Shown here: in pieces, positions 15,695 through 27,515 of the stretch | How positions within the stretch are numbered: position 1 is the stretch's first letter | Layout of the letters: each line of letters begins with the position of its first letter | Source: JAEUIZ01 sp046155605 | Lineage (GTDB): Bacteria > Planctomycetota > Phycisphaerae > Phycisphaerales > UBA1924 | Reading direction: 5' to 3' | NCBI GenBank assembly: GCA_046155605.1 | Contig: JBJXFQ010000130.1 | Location: forward strand, 1-64,000 | DNA length: 64,000 nucleotides | Program-made: the position numbers and the translations under genes | Notes under the pieces: generated by a model | The model's database searches: none | What the model was told of the DNA's origin: nothing | What the model saw: only the letters and a program-made list of their open reading frames with translations

Positions 15695-16531
15695 TTACTT
15701 CAGCGCCGGATCATCGCGTCGCGGGCCGTACCAGATTTCGAGGCCCTCGCGCTGGCGCATCATCGCCGGGCCGTGCCACATCGCCTTGGGAAGGAAGCCG
15801 AGAATCTCCCACGCGGAGTGCGTCCGCAGCTTGCGGCCTGAAGTGATGACAGGGTGCGGCACGATCACAAACCGCCCCTGCCGCTTGAGCGCCGCCGCCA
15901 GCTCGATCTCCTCGCCCGCGTACATCGTCTCGTCCCAGCCCCCCGCGGCCTCAAAGGTCTCGCGCCGACAGAAAACGAAGCACCCGCCGGTGAGCCGCAT
16001 CAGCCGGAAACTGATCGTGAGGAAGTAGAGCATGACGCGGGCATAGAGCGGGACGCGGCCGTCCATTCGCACCGTGCCTCCGCCGCCTGCCGCGCCCGAA
16101 TCCAGCGCCCGCATCGCGGCATGGAGGGCCAGCGACGTGACGCGGGTGTCGGCATCGATGAAGAAGAGGCGCTCGCCGCGCGCCGCCCGCGCGCCCAGGT
16201 TCCGCGTCGCCGCGATCTGCCGACGCTCGTGCGAGACGACCCGCGCGCCAAGCGATTCGGCCACCGCCCGCGTGCCGTCGGTCGAGGCGTCATCGGCGAC
16301 GATGATCTCGTACTCGAACGAGGGCCGGGTGGCACCCGTCGGTGACGGCGCGTCGATTGACGCCGCTCGCCCGTCGATCAGTCCCGCCGACTCGTGGATC
16401 GCGCGGATCGTCGCGCCGATCAGCCGCTCTTCGTTGTGCGCGGGGATGATGAAGGAGACGAGCACGGAACGTGGTACCGCTGTGCGGACGGGGAGTTGCA
16501 TACGAGCGAGGTCGTGCGTTTGCGCGCTCAT
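15695..16531 (-). CDS. Family 2 glycosyltransferase
   Basis: A GT-A fold is seen in FIIPAHNEERLIGATI, EIIVADDASTDGT and the DxD motif FFIDADTRV, followed by ETMYAGEEIELAAALKRQGR. A hydrophobic segment (VMLYFLTISFRLM) in the middle is typical of the TIGR04283/family-2 group. The start ATG overlaps the SRPBCC stop (ATGA), so the two form an operon. The donor and acceptor are unknown. 278 residues. Confidence 0.85.
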   Translation of the reverse strand: MSAQTHDLARMQLPVRTAVPRSVLVSFIIPAHNEERLIGATIRAIHESAGLIDGRAASIDAPSPTGATRPSFEYEIIVADDASTDGTRAVAESLGARVVSHERRQIAATRNLGARAARGERLFFIDADTRVTSLALHAAMRALDSGAAGGGGTVRMDGRVPLYARVMLYFLTISFRLMRLTGGCFVFCRRETFEAAGGWDETMYAGEEIELAAALKRQGRFVIVPHPVITSGRKLRTHSAWEILGFLPKAMWHGPAMMRQREGLEIWYGPRRDDPALK

Positions 16532-17040
16532 GCGAACCGCCGCAGCAACTCCTGCTTGCGATACTCAAAGATCCGCTCCACGTCCGGCCGTACGAGGAGG
16601 CTGTGCGTCAGCCAGTCCATCGGCACGGCATAGCGGACGCGATCGATCGCGAGCGTGCCCAGTCTCTTCGCTCCGTTGTTGCCATCCGACCTTGGGGCAG
16701 GGTGCTGAGCGGCCAGGCCGTCGCCGTAGAGGGGCACGGAGCGGAACTCGTGCTCGTGCCACCACAGCCGATACGGACCCTTGATTTGCTCATCGACAAA
16801 CTTGAACGGCGGCTGCCACCGCACGATGCGCGATCGCCAGCGGATCGGCAGGCCGCGCACGCGCAGCCGATAGTCGATCAGCGTGCCCTCGCGCATGTCG
16901 ATTGGCGTCGGCGTGGTGATCGTGAAGTTGAGCCACGGCGGGGTGAGTGCCTGGAGGTTTGCAGCATCGGCGAAGAAGTCAAAGACGTCTTCAATCGGTC
17001 GTGGCAAGAGGACTTCGCAGTGCAGTTCGTGGGTTCGCAT
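16528..17040 (-). CDS. SRPBCC (START-like) family protein
   Basis: The 170-residue protein reads LHCEVLLPRPIEDVFDFFAD at the start, then ANLQALTPPWLNF, the usual opening of the polyketide-cyclase/dehydrase-like SRPBCC family. FVDEQIKGPYRLWWHEHEF and the C-terminal FEYRKQELLRRF are also typical of this cell-division-inhibitor-like subgroup. It probably binds a hydrophobic ligand. It shares 4 bases with the downstream glycosyltransferase gene. Confidence 0.85.
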   Translation of the reverse strand: MRTHELHCEVLLPRPIEDVFDFFADAANLQALTPPWLNFTITTPTPIDMREGTLIDYRLRVRGLPIRWRSRIVRWQPPFKFVDEQIKGPYRLWWHEHEFRSVPLYGDGLAAQHPAPRSDGNNGAKRLGTLAIDRVRYAVPMDWLTHSLLVRPDVERIFEYRKQELLRRFA

Positions 17041-17274
17041 GTCCTAGAAGTCTTCTCATTATCCGACGACGCGCGGCGGTTCGGCGCGCATGGCCGCGAT
17101 ACTCGTCGCAGGCAGAAACCCTGATGGGTTGTTCGTGTCGCATGACAGGTCGGATTCGTCCGATCTTGGATCGAAGCCGCGATGGGGATCGATGCGACGG
17201 GTGGGTGCGTGCGACGTTGAGGCGGCCGCTCGTAGTTGTGCGCGGAGCGGCGGAGATCGGAGAGGGGGACAGGC

Positions 17275-17754
17275 GTGCGGCGGGGGTTCACGCTGATCGA
17301 GATGGTGCTGGTGGTGATGATCATCGGGATCATCGGCGCGATCGCGCTGCCGCGGTTTGGCGTGATGCAGCGCAACGCCCGGGAGCGTGGGCTGAAGTTG
17401 ACACTGACGAATGTGCAGTACGCGATCGATATGTACACCGAGGAGCATGTGGGCCGCGCGCCGCACCAGGAGCCCGACGGGAGCACGAGCGCGGACCCGA
17501 GGAGGCTGGCCTTGCGGCTGGTGTATCCGACGCTGGATGATGGGACGCCCAAGTTGAGCGGCGGGGTGCTGGGGCCATATCTGCGCGCTTGGCCGCGAAA
17601 CCCGATGAACGGGAAGTGGCAGGTGCGGTTTGACGGCGCGCCGGCGGGCACGAACGCGGCGGGGTGGCGCTACGACACGGCAACGATGCGGGTCGAGGCG
17701 GATCACGGAGCCGGGAGCGTCGGCGTGACGATGCCGGGCGTGACGGTGAACTAG
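17275..17754 (+). CDS. Type II secretion/type IV pilus pseudopilin
   Basis: A very short leader (VRRG) precedes FTLIEMVLVVMIIGIIGAIA, the class III prepilin signal with Glu at position 5, cut by prepilin peptidase after Gly. The GTG start at 17275 has GAGAGGGGG upstream; a TTG at 17236 would add 13 residues. The globular part resembles GspG/H-type minor pseudopilins. It is far from the main secretion operon at 37-45 kb and may join that machine or another. 159 residues. Confidence 0.85.
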   Translation: MRRGFTLIEMVLVVMIIGIIGAIALPRFGVMQRNARERGLKLTLTNVQYAIDMYTEEHVGRAPHQEPDGSTSADPRRLALRLVYPTLDDGTPKLSGGVLGPYLRAWPRNPMNGKWQVRFDGAPAGTNAAGWRYDTATMRVEADHGAGSVGVTMPGVTVN

Positions 17755-17858
17755 ATTCCCAGGCGCGGTGGTGGGCGGCAGCGAGCGCGGCCGACTATCG
17801 CGACGTGGATCGCGTCGGCGTCGGCGGTATCCTGTCTACTCACGATGGGAGCCGGCGC

Positions 17859-19903
<2,045 letters not shown>

Positions 19904-19907
<4 letters not shown>

Positions 19908-20368
19908 AACTCGGCCGTCGCCTCGCGCGAGTGCTCTCCGTGTGCGCGATCGCCGGGCAGATCGGTGGGTGTGCCACTCCGGTGATTATCGCGACGGCGG
20001 GCATGAGCGCGCTCCAGGCCGGGACCGCCGCCTACATCGACGGCAGACTTCAGGCGGCCCATGTCGTCTCGCTGGGAGACGCCTATGCGGCCGCTTCCGC
20101 TGCGCTCGTCGATCTCAAGTTCAACATCCTGTCGTCAAAGGTGCGCGAGGGCTCGGCGCTGATCGCGGCGGCGGAGGACGACGGTCGGGGGATCGAGGTC
20201 TCGCTCAGCCGCCGCACCGCGCGGGTCACGAAGGTCTCGATCCGTGTGGGCCTCTTCGGCGATCAGTCCGTGTCGCGGCTCCTGCTCGCGCAATACGAAG
20301 GCCGATTGCCCGCGCCGGAGGAGCGTTCGCTGACGAAGCCGTTGCCGGTGCATGAGGCACCGCGCTAA
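19904..20368 (+). CDS. DUF3568-like lipoprotein
   Basis: A lipoprotein signal with lipobox GGCA (IAGQIGGCATP) leads a 154-residue protein. The region AAYIDGRLQAAHVVSLGDAYAAASAALVDLKF followed by an alternating VTKVSIRVGLFGD strand matches the DUF3568 pattern. Function is unknown. It begins inside the acsA stop (ATGA) and is probably cotranscribed with it. The TlpA-like gene follows 25 bases later. Confidence 0.75.
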
Positions 20369-20393
20369 CCTCAGTTACCTCAGGAGCCTTGCC

Positions 20394-21521
20394 ATGAAGC
20401 ATCTCGCGGCGCTTGTTGTGCTCATCGGTTCGCTGGTCGGGTCGGTCGCGCTCGCGGATGATCTCAAGGCCGACGGTGCGTTCGGCTTTCCGCAGAAGGA
20501 CGCGACGGTGCTTTGTGACACGCCCACGCTCCGGGTGAGCGCCGTGAGCGACCGCGAGCATGTGTACGTCCAGGCGATCATCTGGACCGACAACGATGCG
20601 ACGGTGGGCCAGACGGACGACGGTCGCGACATCGGCGACTGGTCGAATCTGGATATCGATGCCGACGGCGACGGCAAGATCACGCCGCAGGTCGATCGCT
20701 CCTACGCGCTCAACCCGTGGCCCAAACTGGCGGGGCTGCACTACTCGGTGAAGGTGAGCGACCGCGGGAGCACGGGGCTCCAGGGTGACTCGAAAGGTCG
20801 CGGCTCGATTCAGTATGTCGACCACGCGGGCACGAAGGTTCGCGTCGATAACTATCTGGTTCCGATCGCGGAACTCGGCGCAAAGCCGGGCGGGACGATC
20901 CGGCTGGCCTATTGGGGCAGTTCGCCGACACCGAAACTGGTGGTGAACTCGGTGGGGTTCGAGTCGAAGAAGGCGTACTACGCGCACAGCCTGCCGCGCG
21001 AGAAGTATCACACGGTGGCGGTTGCGGATCGCGCGCCGGTGATCGACTCGGGGAAGGTTCCCGAGGGACGGGGCACGATCGCGGTCGAGGCGAAGACGGA
21101 GTCGCCGAAGGTGGGTGCGGTCCCGCCGCCGGTGGCCTCGAAGGACTGGATCAACTGGAAGGGCAAGGAGGCACCGACGCTCGACTCGCTCAAGGGCAAG
21201 GTCGTTGTCATCGAGTTCTGGGCGACGTGGTGCGCGCCGTGCGTGGCGGGCATCCCGCACCTCAATAAGGTCCACGACGAGTACTCGCCCAAGGGCCTTG
21301 TGATCCTCTCGCTCACAGACCAGGCCACGGACCACGTCAGGAAGTTCATGGAGAAGCGTGAGATGCGCTATGTCGTGGGCACCGGCAGCGCCACCGGCCA
21401 GGCTTACGGCGTCGAGGGAATCCCTCACGCGGTGATCATCAACAAGGAAGGCACCGTCGCGTGGATAGGGCACCCGGCCGATCCGGCGTTTGACGAGACG
21501 ATCGCGAGACTCATCAAGTGA
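20394..21521 (+). CDS. Exported TlpA-like thioredoxin-fold protein
   Basis: ATG 20394 follows CAGGAG and gives a cleavable signal (ending SVALA-DD). The first 230 residues are a beta-rich domain of unknown role with a DIDADGDGKITPQ segment that looks like a calcium loop. From about residue 255 a thioredoxin fold follows, with active site FWATWCAPC and the cis-Pro GIPHAVIIN. It should act as a periplasmic thiol reductase or redox partner. 375 residues, longer than simple TlpA. Confidence 0.85.
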   Translation: MKHLAALVVLIGSLVGSVALADDLKADGAFGFPQKDATVLCDTPTLRVSAVSDREHVYVQAIIWTDNDATVGQTDDGRDIGDWSNLDIDADGDGKITPQVDRSYALNPWPKLAGLHYSVKVSDRGSTGLQGDSKGRGSIQYVDHAGTKVRVDNYLVPIAELGAKPGGTIRLAYWGSSPTPKLVVNSVGFESKKAYYAHSLPREKYHTVAVADRAPVIDSGKVPEGRGTIAVEAKTESPKVGAVPPPVASKDWINWKGKEAPTLDSLKGKVVVIEFWATWCAPCVAGIPHLNKVHDEYSPKGLVILSLTDQATDHVRKFMEKREMRYVVGTGSATGQAYGVEGIPHAVIINKEGTVAWIGHPADPAFDETIARLIK

Positions 21522-21524
21522 CCG

Positions 21525-22592
21525 TCAGTCCGCGTTGATCTGAACGAGCGGCGAGCGCCGGCGTCGCAACTCGGGGTTGCCGAGTTGCCCGCAGGCACCC
21601 ATCATCTCGCGGCCCTTGGTGCGCCTGCGTTTGCAATACGCGCCCGCCGCGACGAGGTCGGCGAGGAAGCGATCAACGTCCTCCTCGCGCGGCGCGGGCC
21701 ACGGCGAATCCCGCCTCGGGTTGTAGGGGATGACGTTGATGCACGCCGGCAGCGGCCGCGCCCACTCCGCTAGTTCGCGAGCGTCCGCCGGCGCGTCGTT
21801 GACGCCGGGAATCAGCACGTATTCGAGGCAGATTTTCGCCCCGCCATAGATCGGCCACGCCAGCAGCGACTCGCGCAGTGCCCCCATCGGCATCGCGCGA
21901 TTGATCGGCATGATCCGCGATCGGATCGCGTCGTTGGGCGCGTTCACGCTCACCGCGAGCCCAAGCCGGTGCCACCCCGGCTCGCGCACCTGCGCCGCCA
22001 GTTTCGCGATGCCATCAAGCCGCCCGACGGTCGAGACGACGATCCGCGACATCGGTGCCGCCGCGCCGAGGTGGTCTGTCAGCACGCGGATCGCACCGAC
22101 CACTCCCTCAAAGTTGTCGAGAGGCTCGCCCATGCCCATGAACACAATGTTTTTGGGCCGTGTGCCCAGCGCGTGCGTCGCCGCAAACCACTGCGCCACG
22201 ATCTCCCACGGCGAGAGCGACCGCAGCAGCCCCATCTGGGCCGTTTCGCAGAATGTGCAGCCCATCGCGCAACCGACCTGGCTCGACAGGCAGAGCGTGT
22301 ACGTTTGCCCGTGCGTCCGTCCGACCATGGGGATGAGCACCGACTCGGTCTGCAAGCCCGGCTCGACGCCGAGAACGAACTTGACGACCACGCCCTCGGG
22401 GCTTTCGGATCGCAGCACCCGGATCGGCTCCGGCAGCCTCAGCCCCGCCACCGCCGACGCATCACCCCGGCGAAAGAGTGCGCGATACGCCTCCGTCACG
22501 CCACCACGAATGCCCGCATACGCCCCGGCAAAGGCGGAAGCGGTCAGGCCCAGCGGGTGCGGGAGTTGGCGTGCGTCGGCGGACACATCCAA
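21525..22592 (-). CDS. rlmN: RlmN-like radical SAM rRNA methyltransferase
   Basis: The iron-sulphur motif CAMGCTFC (C-x3-C-x2-C), GMGEPLDN, STVG and the C-terminal second catalytic Cys in GREMMGACGQL identify the RlmN/Cfr family. These enzymes methylate A2503 of 23S rRNA (RlmN also acts on some tRNAs). The start is a TTG at 22592, with a GTG two codons later, and neither has a good ribosome site. Several Phycisphaerae have more than one RlmN paralogue, so the exact target is not certain. 355 residues. It converges with the TlpA-like gene. Confidence 0.88.
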   Translation of the reverse strand: MDVSADARQLPHPLGLTASAFAGAYAGIRGGVTEAYRALFRRGDASAVAGLRLPEPIRVLRSESPEGVVVKFVLGVEPGLQTESVLIPMVGRTHGQTYTLCLSSQVGCAMGCTFCETAQMGLLRSLSPWEIVAQWFAATHALGTRPKNIVFMGMGEPLDNFEGVVGAIRVLTDHLGAAAPMSRIVVSTVGRLDGIAKLAAQVREPGWHRLGLAVSVNAPNDAIRSRIMPINRAMPMGALRESLLAWPIYGGAKICLEYVLIPGVNDAPADARELAEWARPLPACINVIPYNPRRDSPWPAPREEDVDRFLADLVAAGAYCKRRRTKGREMMGACGQLGNPELRRRRSPLVQINAD

Positions 22593-22796
22593 GCGTATGG
22601 CCGAGGCTTGGCACGATCAGGTCGCTCGATGACGACCAATGTTGGTGGCGTGAGTTCGGGCGGTTGTCGCCAAACCCGTCATGGTGGGAGCTAAACTATG
22701 CCCCCGCCGTGCGTGCGGGTAGCGGCCTGATTCACCCGCCGTGCATGTTTCGCCATCCACCCGGCACCGATCAGAACACGATCAAAGGAGAAACCC

Positions 22797-23426
22797 ATGA
22801 AGGCTCGATTCCTCCTCGCACTCGCCACCGCCGCCGTCTTTGCCGGCTGCAAATCCGACGGTGGCTCGTCCGACGCGCCCAAGGCACCGCAGACGCCCGG
22901 CGTGATGAACGTCCCCATGGCCTATACGCCCAAGGGCAAGGTCAATGTCCCGCCGATGCCCACCGCCCCGAGCCTTCGCCTCTTTGTCGCCGACACCATC
23001 GACAAACGCGACACGGGCGAACGCATCGGCGAGATCCACGATGACGGGCGCACCGTGACCGCGATCGGCGTGGGTGATTCGCCCGCCACGATCGTCCGCA
23101 CCGCCTTCACCACCGAACTCCCGCGCTTCGGCTTCGCGCTCGTGGGCGACGCCTCGCAGGCCAATCGCGTCCTCACCGTCACGCTCCAGCGGTTCTATTG
23201 CACGGCCGACGGCAACACCTGGAAGAGCGTCTCGGAAGGCACGGTCGAGGTCCGCGACGCGGGCGGCGCGGTGCTCTGGAACGCCTTCGTCACCGCCGAC
23301 GGCGGCAACTGGGGCAACAACGAGAACCCCGAGAACGCCCGCGAGGTGCTCTGCAACGCCGCCCAGGAGATGGTCGAACGCTGCCTGAAGGTCGAGGCCT
23401 TCGTGAATGCCCTGAAGGTGAACTGA
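22797..23426 (+). CDS. YajG-like lipoprotein
   Basis: ATG 22797 has AAAGGAG 6 bases upstream and gives a lipobox FAGCKS. The mature part (LRLFVADTIDKRDTGERIGEI, in part, and FTTELPRFGFALV) resembles YajG-type lipoproteins, whose function is unknown. There are conserved Cys residues in FYCTADG and VLCNAAQ. 209 residues, apparently monocistronic. Confidence 0.7.
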   Translation: MKARFLLALATAAVFAGCKSDGGSSDAPKAPQTPGVMNVPMAYTPKGKVNVPPMPTAPSLRLFVADTIDKRDTGERIGEIHDDGRTVTAIGVGDSPATIVRTAFTTELPRFGFALVGDASQANRVLTVTLQRFYCTADGNTWKSVSEGTVEVRDAGGAVLWNAFVTADGGNWGNNENPENAREVLCNAAQEMVERCLKVEAFVNALKVN

Positions 23427-23545
23427 TCGCGTGACCGAGTTAGGGTGCCTTGCTGGCGCGCGCGGCTTACACCCGTGATAGTGTCATCGCGCAACAAAGA
23501 GATACCGAGAGGCCGTTGCAAGGGTCCGAGTCTGTGGTAGATTTA

Positions 23546-23848
23546 ATGGCAATGTCTCGCATCCGGCTCTTCTGGCGTGGCACGATGGCATGCGCGACGG
23601 TGGTTTTCTCAACCGCGCTCGCCGCGGGGCAGGCTGGTCCCGTTTCACAGGTGCAAGGGTGGGGAGACAACTCCCGCGGGCAGTTGAATCTGCCGCCGAG
23701 CCTCTATCGCAAGGTCGCCTGCGGGTCGGACCACACCGTGGCAATCCGCTCTGACGGTACGCTCGTGGCCGTGGGGGATAACCTGTGGGGCTGTCTCAAC
23801 GTGCCCAGCGGCACGACAATCGATGTCGCGGTTGGTCTGCGTCCGTAG
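23546..23848 (+). pseudogene. Truncated RCC1-repeat protein
   Basis: The start of an RCC1-like exported protein is recognisable: a signal sequence, then VQGWGDNSRGQLNLPP and one and a half blades (SDHTVAIRSDGTLVAVGDN). It stops at 23848 after 100 residues, where the full-length relatives at 53.7-56.1 kb continue for 250 more residues and end in dockerin-like tails. The 3' part seems to be lost at the border with the convergent HD-nuclease gene. It is probably a remnant. Confidence 0.65.
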
Positions 23849-23881
23849 CGTTGGTTCCCAGCGATCATCCGTTCCCCACGA

Positions 23882-24895
23882 TCATCGCTCCGCAGGTGGT
23901 GCCGCTGGCTTCAGCGGGTCCGGCCGGAACAGTTTCGTGTCCAGCGCCCACTGCCGCTCTGTGAAGTTGCCCCCGAGGTTCGCCGGGAGGTGGTCAGGGC
24001 GTGCCGCCGCCAGCGCCATCGTCGTCTTGGCGTCGAGGTTGTCGAGGATCGCCACCATGATCGCTTCGGGCGTCGCCGGCACCTTCACCGCCCCAAACTC
24101 GGGCACGGCATGGTGCGAAAGGATGATGTGCTCGAGCACCAGGACCGCCCCCGCCGGGAAACGCAGCCCCTTCTCGCGCATCACGCTCTCGGCCTTGGCG
24201 CGGAGCATGTACGCGCCCTCGACGATGTGCCCGACGAGTTCGCCGCGATCGGAATACGCGAACGCCTTGTCATAGACGAGTTCGCGGGTCTTGCCCATGT
24301 CGTGCAGGAAGAGGCCGATGACGACGAGGTCGCGGTTAATCTTGGGGTAGAGCGGGCAGACCGCCGACGCGAGTTTCATGAGGCTTAGCGTGTGTTCGAG
24401 CAGCCCTCCGAGATAGGCGTGGTGCATGCTCTTGGCCGCGGGCGCGCGGCGAAAGGCCACCATCAGCATGTCATCGGCGAGGAATGACTCGGCGAGCGCC
24501 TGCATCGCCGGGTGCTCGAGCGTGGCGAGGACGGCCTTGAGTTCGGCGAACATCTCTTCCGGGTCGCGGGCCGAGCACGGCACGAGGTCGCGGAGTTGCT
24601 CGGGCGCGGGGTCGATCGCCTCGATGCGCTGAATAATCAGTTGCAACTCGCCCTGATAGGCCTGCGTCTCGCCTTCGAGATAGACAAAGCCGTCCGTAGG
24701 CAACTGGCCAAACGCCGCCTCCTCGATCGACCACATGCGCCCCGGCACCTCGCCGGTGCGGTCGCCGATGAGGCAGCGCAGGTACGACTTGTCGTTCCGC
24801 GTGCGCCCCATCTGCGCGTTGCTGATCGAATAGGCCCCCGCGACGCGCTCGCTGGCCCGAAGGTCACGGATGAATCGACGTGGTGTCTCTGGCAT
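23882..24895 (-). CDS. OB-fold and HD-domain 3'-5' exoribonuclease-like protein (YhaM type)
   Basis: An N-terminal OB-fold nucleic-acid-binding domain (GAYSISNAQMGRTRNDKSYL in part) is joined to an HD domain with SMHHAYLGGLLEHTLSL and VIGLFLHDMGKTREL. This is the architecture of YhaM, an exoribonuclease that can also attack DNA. Later His residues (HIILSHHAV) and the LDNLDAKT motif complete the metal site. 337 residues. The start is at ATG 24895. Confidence 0.88.
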   Translation of the reverse strand: MPETPRRFIRDLRASERVAGAYSISNAQMGRTRNDKSYLRCLIGDRTGEVPGRMWSIEEAAFGQLPTDGFVYLEGETQAYQGELQLIIQRIEAIDPAPEQLRDLVPCSARDPEEMFAELKAVLATLEHPAMQALAESFLADDMLMVAFRRAPAAKSMHHAYLGGLLEHTLSLMKLASAVCPLYPKINRDLVVIGLFLHDMGKTRELVYDKAFAYSDRGELVGHIVEGAYMLRAKAESVMREKGLRFPAGAVLVLEHIILSHHAVPEFGAVKVPATPEAIMVAILDNLDAKTTMALAAARPDHLPANLGGNFTERQWALDTKLFRPDPLKPAAPPAER

Positions 24896-25039
24896 GAGGT
24901 CTCCCGCGCGAATACTACCGGACCCATCGGCCCGGCAACGCCGATTCCGTCAGCGCGCCCGCACACCCACCCCTTCCCCGCATCCCTCACCCTCCGCGCC
25001 TGCCGATGGCCTCCGCGCCGCGGCTCATACAGTCCGCCC

Positions 25040-25423
25040 ATGAATCTGACGCACGCGGGGCTTGTCTTTCTCGGTGGGGGTGCGGGCAGCGTCGCGCGCT
25101 TCGCCCTCACCACCTCCACCGTCGGTCTCTCCGCCCGTTGGCCCGTCGGCACGATCCTGTGCAATGCGTTCGGCTGCGCTGCCGCCGGTGCGTTTGCGGC
25201 GCTCCTTGACGCCAAGGCCAACCTGTCCGCCGAAACACGACTCCTCGTGATGACCGGCTTCCTCGGCGGACTGACCACGTTTAGCGCGATGTCGCACGAG
25301 ACGCTGACGCTCGTTCGCACGGGGCACGCAATCAACGCCGCGGCCTATGCGCTGGGCAGCCTCGTTGTCGCGCTGGCGGCAGTGAGCGGCGGCTGGTTGG
25401 CGTGTCGCGCAGCAATCTCGTGA
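25040..25423 (+). CDS. crcB: Fluoride exporter CrcB
   Basis: Four hydrophobic segments, the GGGAGSVARF motif near the N-terminus and GFLGGLTTFSAMSHE in the third segment identify the Fluc/CrcB fluoride channel. It works as a dimer in the inner membrane and lets fluoride leave the cell. 127 residues from ATG 25040. It converges with the ABC exporter gene with one base between. A fluoride riboswitch upstream could not be confirmed. Confidence 0.92.
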   Translation: MNLTHAGLVFLGGGAGSVARFALTTSTVGLSARWPVGTILCNAFGCAAAGAFAALLDAKANLSAETRLLVMTGFLGGLTTFSAMSHETLTLVRTGHAINAAAYALGSLVVALAAVSGGWLACRAAIS

Positions 25424-25424
25424 T

Positions 25425-27443
25425 TCACGCCACGGGCCGCTGCAGCGTCCGCCGCTGCGCCTCGTCGTTCGGGTCGTCTTCCGGCTTGTCGAGGTCCTCG
25501 ACCTGCATCCGCAGGAACTCGGCGTATCGCCCGCTCTGCGCGAGCAACTCCGCGTGCGTCCCGGACTCGATGACGCGTCCGCCCTCGAGCACGACGATCA
25601 GGTCCGCGTGCCGGATCGTGCTCAGCCGGTGCGCGATGACGAAGCATGTCCGCCCGCGCATCAGCCGCGCGAGCGCCCGCTGGATATGCCGCTCGCTCTC
25701 GGTGTCGAGGTTGCTCGTCGCCTCGTCGAGGATCAGAATCCTCGGGTCCGCGAGCACGGCCCGCGCGATCGCCAGCCGCTGCTTCTGCCCCCCGCTCAGC
25801 CGCACGCCCCGTTCGCCGATCAGCGTCTTGTAGCCGCGCTCGAGCCCGTCGATGAACTCGTCGGCATGAGCGATCCGCGCCGCCTCGGCGATCTCCTCGT
25901 CCGTCGCGTCGCGCCGGGCATAGGCGATGTTCTCGGCCACCGTGCCGTCGAAGAGGAAGACGTCCTGCTCGACGATGCCGAGGATGCGGCGATAACTCCC
26001 CACGCGGATGCGCTTGAGGTCCACGCCGTCGAGTTCGATGACGCCCTCGGTGGGGTCATAGAAGCGTGCCACCAGATTGCACAGCGTGGTCTTGCCCGCG
26101 CCGCTCCGCCCCACCAGCGCCACGACCTGCCCCGCCTTGACGTTCAGGTCCACGCCGCGCAGCACCGGCTCCTGCGGCGTCTCGTCGGCCGTCGCCTTCG
26201 CGTTCCGCGGATACACGAAACTCACGCCCCGGAGCGCGATCGCGCCGCGCACCCGCGACTGATCCAGCACGATCTCGCCAGACGCCTCGGCAAACTCCGT
26301 CGGTTCATCCAGCAGATCGAGCACGCGATCGAACGCCGCCAGGTTCGTCTGCATCTCGGACGCTGACGACGCCAGCACCTCGAGCGGCCCGAGCAACATG
26401 AGAAGGTACGCCGAGAACATCATCATGTCGCCGATGGTCAGCCGCCCCTCCATCACGGCCAGCCCGCCGTAGAGCAGCACCGCCGTCGTAGCCAGCGGGA
26501 TCATCAGGGCCCAGGCCATGTCCACGCCGCGTGACCACCACCACGTCAGCACTTCCTGCCGCGCCATGAGATGCACGCCGCGCGAGAACCTGCCCGCCTC
26601 GCCGCGCGACCGATCAAATCCGCGGACCACGCGGATGCCCCCGAACGCCTCCGTCGCGTGCGCGTCCACACCCGTCCGCGTCTGCTTGATGTCCCGATAG
26701 AGCGGCCTGATCCGCGCCAGCCAGATGCGATGCATCGCGGCGATCAGCGGGATAAAGATCAACGCCCCCGCCAGCATCCGCCAATCCACGATCGTGAGAA
26801 TGATGAGCGTGCCCACGAGTTGCACGATCGCATTCCACGGGTTGTACAGAAGATTGAACAGCAGTTCGGCCGAGCCTCCCGCGTCCTCGCGTAGTATGCT
26901 CGCCACGCCCCCGCTCTTGATCTGGTGAACCCGGTGCAGCGGCAGGCGCACGGCGTGCTCGAACACGCGCTTCCGCACCGTCACCTGAAGCCGCTTCGTC
27001 AGCCGCGTCATCTGCCAGCGCGCCCAGATCGCCAGCGCCAGCCGGATCGCCGTCATCGCCACCATGAACGCGCACAAGGCCCACAGCAGCCGCCCGCGGC
27101 TCTCGCCGTCGCGCGTCCAGTCGGGCAGCCAGCGAGGCATCCCCGTCGGCCCGGGATTGTCGGTGATGATGAAATCCACCGCCACCTTCGTACACGCCGG
27201 CAGCAGCAGCGCCGACGATGACTGCACCGTCAGCGTCGCCATCGCCAGCACCACCAGCCACCGGTTTCCCGACAGCAACGCCCACAGCCGCCGCACGAGT
27301 TCGACGATCCCGCGCGACCGCTTCCGCCTTGCCGGCGAGTCGCTCTCGCCCTCCTGCTCCGGCAGCGGCTTGCCCCCCGCACCCCGCCGCGCGGCCCGAT
27401 ACTCCCCATACCGCTGCTTGCTCGATCGTGACGTCGGCATCAA
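25425..27443 (-). CDS. ABC exporter, MsbA-like fused permease and ATPase
   Basis: The 672-residue half-transporter has a basic N-terminal tail and six membrane segments. The ATPase domain has Walker A VGRSGAGKTT, signature LSGGQKQRLAIARA, Walker B ILILDEATSNLD and H-loop IAHRLSTI. A dimer is expected in the inner membrane, exporting a lipid, drug or peptide. The substrate cannot be told from sequence. A second member lies at 56.5-58.3 kb but differs in its membrane part. Confidence 0.93.
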   Translation of the reverse strand: MMPTSRSSKQRYGEYRAARRGAGGKPLPEQEGESDSPARRKRSRGIVELVRRLWALLSGNRWLVVLAMATLTVQSSSALLLPACTKVAVDFIITDNPGPTGMPRWLPDWTRDGESRGRLLWALCAFMVAMTAIRLALAIWARWQMTRLTKRLQVTVRKRVFEHAVRLPLHRVHQIKSGGVASILREDAGGSAELLFNLLYNPWNAIVQLVGTLIILTIVDWRMLAGALIFIPLIAAMHRIWLARIRPLYRDIKQTRTGVDAHATEAFGGIRVVRGFDRSRGEAGRFSRGVHLMARQEVLTWWWSRGVDMAWALMIPLATTAVLLYGGLAVMEGRLTIGDMMMFSAYLLMLLGPLEVLASSASEMQTNLAAFDRVLDLLDEPTEFAEASGEIVLDQSRVRGAIALRGVSFVYPRNAKATADETPQEPVLRGVDLNVKAGQVVALVGRSGAGKTTLCNLVARFYDPTEGVIELDGVDLKRIRVGSYRRILGIVEQDVFLFDGTVAENIAYARRDATDEEIAEAARIAHADEFIDGLERGYKTLIGERGVRLSGGQKQRLAIARAVLADPRILILDEATSNLDTESERHIQRALARLMRGRTCFVIAHRLSTIRHADLIVVLEGGRVIESGTHAELLAQSGRYAEFLRMQVEDLDKPEDDPNDEAQRRTLQRPVA

Positions 27444-27515
27444 CCCACCCTATGCGCGCGGCAACTCCGCCGTCCATCGCCGCTGACGCTCGAAGACTGC
27501 GAACCCTGTTATCGG

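Noticed and set aside
17041..17274. Divergent region before the pseudopilin gene
   Set aside because: No convincing promoter pair could be named by eye.
24896..25039. Possible fluoride riboswitch before crcB (GCCGATGGCCTCC near the end)
   Set aside because: It resembles the 3' half of the known motif, but the 5' half and the pseudoknot partner are not visible. A covariance-model search would decide.
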